DNA from: Paramecium octaurelia | Lineage: Eukaryota > Ciliophora > Oligohymenophorea > Peniculida > Parameciidae | Direction of reading: 5' to 3' | Length of the DNA: 64,000 nt | NCBI GenBank assembly: GCA_905182995.1 | Contig: CAJJDP010000122.1 | Coordinates: 56,589 to 120,588 of the forward strand | Shown here: positions 25,740-36,932 of the stretch, piece after piece | How positions within the stretch are numbered: the stretch's first letter is position 1 | Layout: the number at the start of each line of letters is the position of its first letter | Notes under the pieces: model-generated | What the model saw: the letters and a program-made list of their open reading frames with translations, nothing else | The model's database searches: none | What the model was told of the DNA's origin: nothing | Position numbers and translations under genes: made by a program

Positions 25740-27050
25740 CCTCCCTGCCCTTATATAACAATTGAAAAGAGAGAAGATTTAAGACTGACTAGAATTTCTA
25801 TTATAAGATTAAAATCAATAGTTGGATGAATAAGTCATCTTGCAAGTAGAAATTTTATTACAGGACTAAAGGTTGGGTAAAATAAAAGTAAGAAATAATA
25901 AATGTTCTCAAGAAAATTTTAGATCATGATTTTAATAAACCGAATTATTCAGATGAATATGAAGAAAGTATATAAAGTCTGATCACAAAAATATCTTATG
26001 ATAAAAGGATAATAGGATTTTTTATTTTAGTTCATCTGTCTTAGATTAGAGATACATATAGTGTGGATCAATTCTCTTCATCTATTAGTTGCAATGAAAG
26101 TTAATTTGAAAGCACAATCATTGAAAATATTAAAATTAAAAACACTTCATTAATAGGGGTTAATTTTGTCAGATGTGATGTAAGTGGATCTGAATTTACA
26201 ATGTCAATATTAGTGGAATAAATTCGAGTGAAGCCAAATTATTTAATTGTAAATGGAGGAATTTAGGTATAAACGAAAGAATTAAGTTTAATGGCTATTC
26301 TAATAAATTCAATTAAGTATGTTTTTCTCCAGACAGTAATTCGTTAGCTTCTTACAATCACAATAAACCCATTCTTTTGTGGAATGTGAATACAGGAAAA
26401 TTTCATCTTTATTTTTAGGACGGAGCTATATAAAATAAGTGTGCTTCTCTGCTTATAGTATTACATTAGCTTCTTGCAGCCGCGAAGTTGTGGATTTTAT
26501 GGAACCTTCAAACAGGAAAACAAATGTAAAATCAATAGGACATTTTTTATGATGCATTATACTTTGATTATCTCCTGACGGCATCAAATTAGCATCAAGA
26601 AGTGAAGATAATTGTATCAGTTTATGGAATGCTAATACAGAAAATAAAATGCCAACTTAAATGATCATACATGTGAAATATTATCAGTCTGCTGATTATA
26701 CTAAATTAGCATCTAGTAGTGAAGATAACTCGATTCGTTTAAGGGAAGTTAAAAGAGGATAATAAAAACGAAATTAGATGGTCATACAGATTTAGTTTAT
26801 TCTAGTTTTTTTCTCCTGATGACATTCATTTGCATCTGGTAGTTCATCATCCGCTTTTGGGATGCTAATAAAAGATAATAAAGAGCCTAATTCAATTGCT
26901 AAACTGATTGTCTTCGATCAATTTATTTCTCTCCTAATAGTACTACATTAGCTGATAGTAGAGATAACCCAATCCGTTTATGGGATGTTAAGATAGGATG
27001 ATTAGAACAAAATTGATTATTTCTTAAGGTAAAAATAAATATACATTATC
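25740..27050 (+). pseudogene. Pentapeptide-like plus WD40-repeat protein, many frame breaks in the repeat array
   Basis: The start is readable: LLQDQRLGKIK, an AAG-ended 25-nt intron candidate at 25890-25914, then KILDHDFNKPNYSDEY, RIIGFFILVHLSQIRD and pentapeptide-type text NIKIKNTSLIGVNFVRCD. WD40 units follow: VCFSPDSNSLASYNHNKP ILLWNVNTGK, then decayed units with KLASSSEDNSI-like and RLWDVKIG-like pieces. Landmarks such as CTCCTGATG and TTTATGGGATG recur roughly every 125 bp between 26320 and 27000. At least five frame changes occur. In bacteria and ciliates such proteins are propeller scaffolds. This copy is almost certainly a relic; its 5' end is not defined. Confidence 0.6.
26320..27010 (+). 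repeat. Tandem WD40 units, about 125-bp period, degraded
   Basis: Near-identical text (TCTCCTGATG..., TTAGCATCTAGTAGTGAAGATAA, TTTATGGGATGTTAA) recurs near 26340, 26460, 26575, 26700, 26820 and 26935. The high mutual likeness suggests the array expanded by unequal exchange before it decayed. Confidence 0.6.
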
Positions 27051-28844
27051 AATTTTGTCTACTAACAATGTCATTTTTTTAACAAAAAAACTTACTTATG
27101 TTTGGGGCTAAGTTAAAAGGTTGTACCTTTATAGAGGAACATGAGTTGATAATTTTGACAAAATAAATATCAAAATAAAAAATATAGAAGACTTTTTATC
27201 TTTAGACTCCTAAATGCTAAGATATTTACATAGTGATATTTGCCTCGCTACTCTCAGCATTCAAGACTGCAATGCTTATGTTACATATCCCTTCTCCCAA
27301 ACACTAAACTCAGCAGATGTCCATACGTTGTGCATCGCTAAGATATCCGAAGTGATAAACAATAAACTTTTAAAAAATGGACCAAATATCTAAGATAAGA
27401 TTAAATTTTTATAAAATGTCTTTTAATTGCACGAAATTATCTTTTTAGAAATTCCTAAGATATATTTTACATCTATCTAGATATGAATTATATAACTGTG
27501 TTTAACTATTTTTCCAAATGCCCAATTCCAATTAACTGCTGAATTTAAAGTAAAGATTATTCTCTAAAAATAGACAACGATTAAAGTATAAATGATTTTA
27601 TATTATATTACGCAGATAAACGAATAATAGAGATTATTATTACATTAAGAATGTCTCGTAATTTTGCACTCATAAGTGTCTTAATAATTCTTAATTTTCG
27701 CTTATCATGACATTTGAATCATTATTTCCACAAATAGTTCCTAATTTTTATGATTTTAAATTATTAGTATTTTGTTTCCAGTTAAAAGGCCTAGAATATC
27801 AACATATATGCTTCTTTGATCCACTCTATTTCATGATGTCTCCAACCACTTTAATTGCATGTGATAAACAATTCTTTTTTATTTCAAAAAACAACAAATA
27901 TTAAACTATTCTTCATCCCCTGAATTCTGATAAATTTTCTGGCAAAATTCAAAACAATAATAGAACAACATGCCTTAATACAAAATATCTCTCTATTTTT
28001 AAAAGTTCAGACATAATCAAATCTATTTTGTACATTATTCTAGTCCATCCTGAGAAATAGAAATTATTTGGAGTCAAACTCTAAAAGTTTACATTCTGTT
28101 ATAAACATTGACAAATATAGATGGACTGCTAAATATTATAGCAGTTTATTAGAACAATCCAAATTGAAAATTATTAAGCCAGAGATTCTTTTCCAACTCT
28201 CTTTGTCTATCATCTAATTCTCTCTTGAATAATTGAATAAAACTATCATCATACTATTTACCTCTAGAATTGGCAATTAAAAACCATTTCAAGCTCAAAC
28301 ATAACTGTTTTTTCATCCAGCACCAGCTATAACCGAGTTTTATCAATTTTTTTCTATTACTCTTTTATCTATTATTTAAAAATTCAAATTGCGGAGAAGT
28401 AGGAGAGCATCAAAGAGAGTGCAATGACATCTAGAGGGATCAACTAATGATAAAGGGAAAGAAGGTGAGATTTAAAGACAAAAGAGTCCCTATGAACCCT
28501 GACGAGCATATATGCTCGGAGGAGGATGTTGAATTGAATTATTATATTTACTACTTCATAATTTTATAATTTGATTACTTTTCCTACGTTCTACAATACA
28601 GCATCCGATATATCAAAATATTTTAGTTAAGGTTATTTTATTTGGAACCAAACACACTATAATTTTCAGGGCGTTAAAGATTTTAATCATTTCTATATTG
28701 ATCCAAATAAACATCCAGACTAATTAATATCAATTTATAAATCAAAGAAAAGTGAGAGTAAAAATGGAATTGAAAAACCTAAAGTAAATTCAAGGGGACC
28801 ATTTTACTTTAATTTATTAATTATATTAGAATAACTCACATAAT
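27051..28844. other. No gene recognised; one 16-bp palindrome
   Basis: About 1.8 kb. Short coding-like pieces occur on both strands but no family could be named and no frame is open for long. A purine-rich, less AT-rich patch lies at about 28390-28530 and contains the perfect palindrome CGAGCATATATGCTCG at 28503-28518. Confidence 0.4.
28503..28518. other. Perfect 16-bp palindrome
   Basis: CGAGCATATATGCTCG equals its own reverse complement. It sits in a local patch with more G and C than the flanks. Could be chance, a hairpin or a protein site; nothing around it decides. Confidence 0.5.
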
Positions 28845-29331
28845 CTACAAGTGAAATATTGTTAGAGCAATCCCTAAGGTGGTTTTGAGTACTGCCCTCA
28901 TGAATTTGAGTCCTTGAATCCATAGGTCCATAAGACTGGTCTGGTCTGGTCTATTCTTATAAAACCCCGTAATATTTTCATTTTTCATAAAGATGGTCCT
29001 TGCACTGATATGTTGTGAGCTGTTCCAGCTCCTTTTTTCATAGAACCCCAACTTCTGAAGGTCTCTGTAACCACAAGAAACCAAATAAGCCCCTGAAATA
29101 TGATATTCTCTGGCTACCTCACCCAAGACCTGGATTTATGGAAATTGTATATTTTTCTTTTTTAATACAACAAATATTTACTTTATTATCAAATTCACAA
29201 ATATACAAAACTCTATTGAGCAATTTCCAGATAAAAATTGATGATTCTTGAAAGTCATCATACAAAAATATATCAATCATTCTTACTGACAATATTATGA
29301 ACTCTTTACATAAATTTATAATTTTGGCCAA
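28845..29331 (-). other. Composition-shifted stretch, open on the minus strand without using TAA or TAG; unknown
   Basis: From 29331 down to 28845 two overlapping minus-strand frames, meeting near 29122, are open even in the standard code. The first reads IDIFLYDDFQESSIFIW and IKKEKYTISINPGLG; the second GEVAREYHISGAYLVSCG, KLGFYEKRSWNSS and GFYKNRPDQTSLMDLW. Glutamine here is CAA/CAG only, unlike neighbouring genes where TAA and TAG dominate, and the segment 28850-29150 is clearly less AT-rich. A one-base slip would join the two. Possibilities are a host exon by chance, a transferred gene or an assembly insert. Family not recognised. Confidence 0.4.
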
Positions 29332-29954
29332 TTATTTTTCATGATCTTCTTGCTAACCACCATGAGAACCATTAGAAAGATGAAAGGAATTGATATAATA
29401 GGGTTGGTCCATATATATAGAATTAAAATAATATCAATTAACAAAGATAACCAACATAAGATTTAAGATTGAGGCGAAGGAATTTATAAGCACTTGAATA
29501 ACAACACTATGGAGAATACAATGGATTCTTTCGGTTTTTTAATATCAAGAAAAGAGTTGTATTCAATAATATCAAGAAGAGATTATTATTTCAGATTCTG
29601 ATTTCTTGAAAACCAATTTCAAGAGTATATAAAGGGAAAGTGGGAACTATTATAAAGATAAATTAGATATAATTTTTTAAAATTGAGTGAATGGTTTACA
29701 AATTCAAAATTATTTAACTCAAGATGGATTCTGAAAATAGATTAACATAAATTTAAATATTTCAAGTAAATTATTGTGTTTTCTCATTTTTATTTAACAA
29801 TTTATTGGGAATAATCAAATCTTATCACATATTATAGAATAACCGAAAGAACAAAAATACATGATCATATTTAGAGGGCATTTGTTAAACTTTGGATATA
29901 CATAATTTAATAAATTAACGATATTTATAAAAATCAATCAGCAAGCAAAGTCTT
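29332..29954. other. AT-rich spacer downstream of the Cys-rich gene
   Basis: No clear gene. A minus-strand hydrophobic patch near 29340-29410 (IISIPFIFLMVLMVV) may be a lost exon of the stretch above; nothing joins it. Confidence 0.4.
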
Positions 29955-32900
29955 TCACATATTAATAAATTTAAAGGAGAGAAGATTTTGTAAAAAATCA
30001 TCAACTATCAATGTCAATTTAAATTCATCTTATTTTATTATAATTACCAATATTTCATCACCGAGCTTTATTTTATTTAGTACAAATGTAACTCTGATTG
30101 TATGATAAAAAGTGTTGTGACATTCATTTAAGAATATTAATGATTCTTTATCAAAGCCTGATTCAAAATCATTGAATTAAATTTCTAATTTCTAATTTTA
30201 AGAGCATTGTAAATCAACTGTAAAACGGACAAAATTCGTTGAACTTAAAACACCTTTTGCGTAATAGCCAATTAAATTATATTCTGATTAATCCAGATCT
30301 GGGGTTTATGCTTGGATTTAATTAGCTGAAACCAAAGTTGAAGAGAAAAACTACAGAATTTTTAAATCTGAACATTCAAAATTAGTAAGAAAAGCTAATT
30401 GATCATTTTCAATCTTTAAAAAACATCTGTGCTCATATAGAAAAAATTCTTCTTCACACCAATAGCAAATACCTTAATAACAAATTGAACAAGAGATGGG
30501 GCAATTATAATTACATTAATGACATCCATCTTCAAAATTAAGATTTTTATCATCGCATTTTTCAGGCTCGACTTGTATTTAATCTCCACAAATGGAATAG
30601 CACCTATTATCAATGTTTTCATAATTAGGTTTACATAGCAAGCATCCATGCCTTTCGATACTGCATTCTAAACAATCAGAATTACACCTAGGATCATGAA
30701 AGTTCTCATCAATTTTAATGCATTATTGTTTAAAATATGAGAAGCCTTCCAGGCAATCATTACAAACTCCATTATTACAAGCAGAACAACCTATAGTGCA
30801 AGCTTTTAAACATTGATGGCACCCGTCTTCAAATATTAAATTGCCATCATCACATTATTCGTCAGCCGTAACATAACCATCTCCACAAATAGTCTCACAC
30901 ATATTATCGATATTTAGATAACCTTCTTTGCATTTTAAGCAACCTTTACCTTCAGTAGAACATTAAAAACATGACTCTTAACATTTTGCTTAACAATTTA
31001 AGCATCCTCTGTTAGGCACTTCTGTGTCACATTGCTCGTTTTATGCTTTTTTATTGTCTCCACAGATAGAATAACAATAATGATGCTCATTCAAATAGTA
31101 TCCGTATCCGCAAGCATAACATATAGTATTTCTGCAATCTGTACAAATATTTTCTTCCTAACATTCTCTCTTGCATAAGTAACTACAAAGATCGTTGTTG
31201 ATAATATTACCATCGTCACAAGTTTCAGTATAAAAGTTATCCTAATCCTTAGCTAATGTTTTGTCTCCACAAATATTCTTGCAGAAGTGAGAATATGGTC
31301 TAAACCCGTCATTGCAGTCTAGACATCTTCCAGTAGTGTAATCACAACTAATACAATTACTTCTGCAATTATATCTACAGATTTAACACTAATCATCAAT
31401 ATTCGAATTTAAATCAATGCAGTTATCGCTTTCAATTACCTACCCAATTCCACACTGCAATAAACAATTCTCGGAAGACATTGCAAAGCTATTTTTATGT
31501 GTTTTAGTGACACATTAAGTACATTTACCTTTGACACAATTCGTACATTTCATAGAACATTAAAATTTGCAATTATGGCACCCGTCATATTAAATTTAGT
31601 TCGCATCATCACATTCTTCGGTACCATTAACAATACCATCTCCACAATAACCAGAACATGGTAATTAAGTATTTTAATTACAAGTAGAACAATTGCTAGG
31701 GCATTAAAATTAGCAATTAAAGCATAAATCGTCTATTTCGTTATTCCCATCCTCACATTATTCATATCCTACTACTATGCCGTCTCCACAAATTGGCATA
31801 CATTCACCAAAAATAAACTAAAACCCAGGGAAACATTTTGGACAAACTTATGTATGCCACATTGTAAAACCTTCTTAACAATATTTATAACATTGTACTT
31901 TCGATGGATCTTCTACTTGAGGACATACTATAATTTTAATTCATCATTTACTTTAACAAATATTATTCTCTTCGTAGTATCCTGGAATACAAACGCATTT
32001 TAATCCTTTTAAGATTTTGTTTTTGGTTATATCACAAGTTAAGCAACCACTCAAGGTTAATCTAAAGCAAGTTTCACATGAAGAATGGCAAGCCTTACAT
32101 GAATTTGAAGAGCCATCATAACTTGTACCTGATGGGCACTAGCAGATTGATTAACTATGACATTTTTTACAGACTGGATTTGAACTTATAGAATAATACC
32201 CATCTAAACATTCGCACTTATTGTTTTTTAATACTCTATTATTTGCAGTCAAACACTCTACACAAACTTGGTCATTTATACATTAATTGCATTCTATCGG
32301 GCATTCATAACATTAACTATTTGCATAATATTAATTCATTAAACAATTACAACCTGTTTTAGTAAGAGTAAACGTTAATCCACATGATTAACAATGTATT
32401 TCAGATGTACAAGTTTCACATCCATCAGGACAAGGTAAACATTTTTGCTCTTGTTTATTATAATACGTTTTTGGTTAACAACCTATTTCTGAATGAAATT
32501 TAGCATCAACAGAATTATCCCATTTAGTGCAAACCTTTTCGTTTAAACATTCTAGACAATAAGGTTAACAATAATGAACGACTACATTATATCCATACAA
32601 TCCACAATATGCATCATATATATTATTGTTACTGCCTTTGCATTCCCAATATAAAGTTAATGTATTAGAAGAATGTGTATGGAAAAATTTGACTCTTTCA
32701 GACAAAGTTCCGTCTGCAAAAGATAAATTTGCATTCTATGCAGATTTAATTATGGGCTGATCGTTTTCTTGGGTATATATGAATTAACCATCCTCAGGGA
32801 AATTTGGTCCATATAAAATATAAAATGCAACCGTAACACCATAATGTGGATTTGTAATTTAATGAATTATTTGGAATTTTGCTTGACTCCAAACATACTA

Positions 32901-34481
32901 ACCCCCAAAAATGAATTTGTCGTGCCAAAGAGAATAGCAAATATCTGATCCTTTTAAAAAGTTGAGACCTTCTGCTGAAACAAGTAGATATTGTGTAGGT
33001 TAGGACGGATCATTTGCTAGTTCAAACTTTTCATTTTATATTAAATATTGAGAATCTAAGATATCAATAATTAAATACACGGAGTTTCTTATTCATAGTC
33101 AACGCAAGAATCTTCATTTATTATTTAATAAGATTCTTCACATTTTACACAATTACCATCGCTTGATACATAAAGACCATCATTACAAATTTTACAGACA
33201 TAAGCTAATTCGCAATATTTGCAATTATCCTGACACTTTCCAGACGAGACCTCTAACTCTCTTATGCTCCAACCTGAGCCAGAAGTTCTATATGAGATGC
33301 AATATTTACAAATAATATCCCATTGCTTTAAAAGAAAAGGAATAATTAGGTATATCAAGAAACAAAAATACCGTAATAGTTTTGCAGATAGACCATAAAT
33401 TGACACAAGCAAAGTCCTCAATTTTATATAACTAAACTCTGTGCAGCTACATTCCTTCGCTCGTTTAATAAATAGATCCATAGTAAGTATTATTAACATG
33501 AAACTCTATTCTAGCACCAATAGGAATAGGCTCGTATAATGTTAGAACTAATTTTAATCCTAAAAAAAAAGATCCTTAAGTAAATGAGGATATGTCAATA
33601 AACCTAATAGTGCCAGAATTCTTAGTGAATATTCCATGGTCTTATGAAGTAGATGCTAATATATAATCTGATTAACTTGTAATGGTAGGAAGAATCACTT
33701 TATATCTCATTTCATTTGGATATAAGGTTTCCTAATAGAGAGTGCTTGCTAGAATTAAATTATACAATTACATTTAAATTTTACACAAATTTTTTCATAA
33801 GTTTGGCGATAATAAAAATCGCAGATCGCTGTGCAACCAATATCTGGCATCAAAGACTAATTAGATGGGCACAAAAGGGCATCTATTATTATTCGGTGTT
33901 CCGCTTTAACAACTTGCACATTAATTATATTATTAGCCTGTACAGGAATTGCATAAAGGATAGCATAAGAGCCTAGATATGAACACATTTCTAATCGAAA
34001 CTTATCCACCATCATTGGAATTTTATATTTCGAATTCCAGGTTAATAGATTATGTAGTTGAGATTTTAAAATTTACAGTCCTAGCATCGGCTTATTTATT
34101 GTCACAAAATCCACTAGATATTGGATATTAATTAGGTGTGGAATAATTAATTGAAATAACTTGACCCCCAATTATTATTTTTAAAATGTCATTATTCCAA
34201 ATACCGGAAAAAAATAAATCAAGTGTGATATAATCCCCAGAATTGAGGTCTAACTTCTTTTCACTTATCAGCCTTGGGTTTTATGATGTAAGAGTTATCA
34301 AACTTCTTGATGGAGAGTCACAATCTATGAAATAGGCACTTTTAGGTTGTTGAGGAATGTTGAAACCTCCTACATCGGTTTGATTCTGAAATTTGACATC
34401 CTAGTAATAATATTTTGCGATATCAATCCATTAACAAACGTACGTTTAGAAAAGCATCATCAATGATAGTATCAAAACCAT
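29955..34481 (-). CDS. Very large secreted Cys-rich protein with CGDG...CDDGN repeats
   Basis: ATG at 34481 starts a signal peptide (MVLILSLMMLFQTYVC). The first half alternates beta-rich stretches with Cys clusters such as CYPLCNSCTG and ECLNEKVC. From about 31830 down come repeats CGDGIVVGYEQCEDGN, CGDGIVNGTEECDDAN, CGDNKKAQNEQCD, CGDGYVTADEQCDDGN and CGDQIQVEPEKCDDKN. The protein ends FKFINM, TGA at 29955, with no obvious membrane or GPI tail. Four canonical introns lie at 33749-33771, 33288-33309, 33056-33078 and 31928-31951. One more step of length 1 mod 3 is needed near 33857-33872: a 16-nt GTG..TAG intron or a single extra base. About 1,470 residues. Proteins of this type sit outside the cell; the role is unknown. 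Intact, unlike the fragment at 5640-6960. Confidence 0.85.
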
Positions 34482-35693
34482 TCTTGATATAATTATTATT
34501 GATTGATAAAAATTATTTCATAATTATTTGGATATAAAACGTGGATACTTAATATCTATACATAGATAAATGAAAATAATTAAGTGGATAGGATGCCGAA
34601 AATTACTAAGACATTATTATCTACTCGAATTGATATAATAATAAAAAACTGAAGTTAAAAATGTTTTTTATATATTTCTATCTAACAATACCATAAGCTG
34701 AAAAAAATCTAGCTATAGATTCATATATATATAAGCGTATTAATTTTAATTCATTAAGTAATCGTCTCAACACAAGATTCTATAAATTATACTTTGAAAT
34801 TTTATAAAATACAATTGATGTATCATATTATTTTTAATTATAACAGATGATTCAACTAAGGTAAAAGTGGAATTTGAACATGAAGACCTCCAGAAATATT
34901 TTGATAGATCAAAGGAAAGATAAAATACAATTATGTTTCAATAATAATAAATGTATTTTCAATTATATTTGGATAATAAAGATAATTTAAAAGCATGAAT
35001 AAAGAACTATAAATTTCAAATGACCCGCTATAAACTTGACACAATTTAATGGCTGGATATAATCTACCGTCCTTTATTCAGGGTGGAAACCTAAATTATT
35101 TCAATTTTATTGATGACATTTATAACATGTCTCTAATTTATTATATTTCAGTAATATAATTTATTTAATGCTTTACTCAAGTTTAAATAGTTTCTTTAAA
35201 ATTACCATTTTGTAAATTCGAGCCCATCTCAAGTGTTTAAAAATCTATTACCAAACCCTTGTAAATTTACTTTTCTCTTCTTATGTTTCTAAGTTAATTT
35301 CTAATCATATCTAAATTAATAGATTTTATGTTAAAGTTTATTTAATTTATTTTATTTAATTACAACCTAATTAATATTCCATTCTTAGACATATCTACAA
35401 GTTCTTTATTCCAATTTGTATTAATCAAACAGAGTACAAGATATTATAAGTAGTTTTTAATTTTCAGATATAATATAGAAACATTTAAATAGGCTTTTTG
35501 GCGTTCTTGAAATTAAAAATAGATAACCAGTGTTCCATGAAAATAAATATCAAATTTTAATTAAAGGCAAACGAATTGCCAGTTTAATTTATAATAGTTT
35601 CCTAAACTTAAGAATACAATAAATATTTTAAGTAATAATAATATAATTTATAATATATTATTCAAAGTATTTTAGAATATAAATATTTTAAGA
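34482..35693. other. Spacer at the boundary between worn and dense regions
   Basis: About 1.2 kb, AT-rich, upstream of divergent genes (Cys-rich protein to the left, EF-hand protein to the right), so it should hold both promoters. One patch, 34840-34998 plus, is open for 52 codons and looks protein-like (ITDDSTKVKVEFEHEDLQ) but has no start and no family. Confidence 0.4.
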
Positions 35694-36881
35694 ATGGGAT
35701 AAGTTTCATAAAAATTATTTACTACAACAGAAGCAGATGAATAGATAGTTATATCAACGAACTCAAGAATTGGATATATTTAGAAAAAGTTTTTATTTTC
35801 ACAAGCAGATGTTTCCAATTTACATAAAATATTTCGGAAGATGGACACTATGGGAACAGGTTATATCAGCTAATAAAACTTCTTTGAATTCTTAGATGAA
35901 GAATTTAATAGCGTAGTCAGCCCTTATATTGAATACTTGTTTTAATTGATAGAAAAGGAAGTTGAATAAAAGGTAAGTTTTTCTGAATGGTTACCAGCTA
36001 TAAGTCTATATTGTTTATACACAAAAGATAGCGTGGTTGCATATGTGTTTTAAATGTTGGATAGCGATCACGATAACTTTATTTCAAAAAAGGATTTAAT
36101 GAATTTTTTAGTTTAGAAGAGGAACGGGAAAAAGATTTTCTATTATAACTATATGAAAGCAGTAGAACTGTTGGATATTGAGAGACCAGACAAGATCAGT
36201 TTAGAATAATTTAGAAAAATACAACAGCAAATTCCGTTTATTTGTTATCCTGCTTTTCGATTGCAAAGGGAATTGAGGAGTAGGATATTTGGTGTTAAAT
36301 ATTGGGATAGTCTTTATGATAGAATTCTGCATAAAGAGAATGAGGAGAACAAGTAGAAATAGATGTAGAAAATTCAAGATGAAATGAAGAGGAAACAATA
36401 GAATAAATTGGATAAGAAGGTTGAAAAGTTTTTACAAAATACTCACAAATCTAGGGTTTCTATGCCTTCTATGAAATTAATTCATTAGAGAGTGAATGGC
36501 AGGAGAAATTCAGATACAAACATGCCTCAGAATCAAGAAACAGCTGATGAACTAATAAACAACATGTTTCAGCAAATCAGTAAACAACTAAAGGGACAAC
36601 ACAACTAAAGAAAACAGAAGGAACTTAAAGTGCTAAGATGTAGATCAAAATCTTTGCAGTATATAAAGATGAACTTTAAGCATACAGAGGAGCAAGTGGT
36701 ACGATCGTCTAAATATATTAAAACACAATAATCATCTTAGCAGATTCCTTTGAACTTCAAAAAACAAGAGAGAAGATCGATATTCCATATGAATAAGGTG
36801 AAGCCCCCGGTTGATAAACCTCCAGGGTCATCTCACAACAGTTCTGATTCTGAGTCAGTTTCTTAGTCATTGTTATATTGA
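35694..36881 (+). CDS. EF-hand calcium-binding protein with an MG N-terminus
   Basis: ATG at 35694, no intron, 395 residues, TGA at 36879. An EF-hand loop DSDHDNFISKKD near residue 136 has Asp at positions 1, 3, 5 and 12; an earlier helix-loop-helix, KMDTMGTGYISQQNF near residue 50, is degenerate. The second half is basic and Gln-rich (KQKQMQKIQDEMKRKQQNK), with a Ser-rich end. The MGQVS start fits N-myristoylation (inference), which would tether a Ca2+ sensor to membranes, as in recoverin or calcineurin B-like proteins. Its 3' end faces the 3' end of the TLDc gene (51 bp between stops). Specific partners cannot be told from sequence. Confidence 0.88.
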
Positions 36882-36932
36882 ATGAAGAGGTGTGAATATT
36901 TATGTATCTTTATTTATATGATTTGTTTTATG

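Noticed and set aside
33716-33976. 86-residue plus-strand open frame
   Set aside because: Antisense to the Cys-rich gene and spans its intron at 33749-33771; a shadow.
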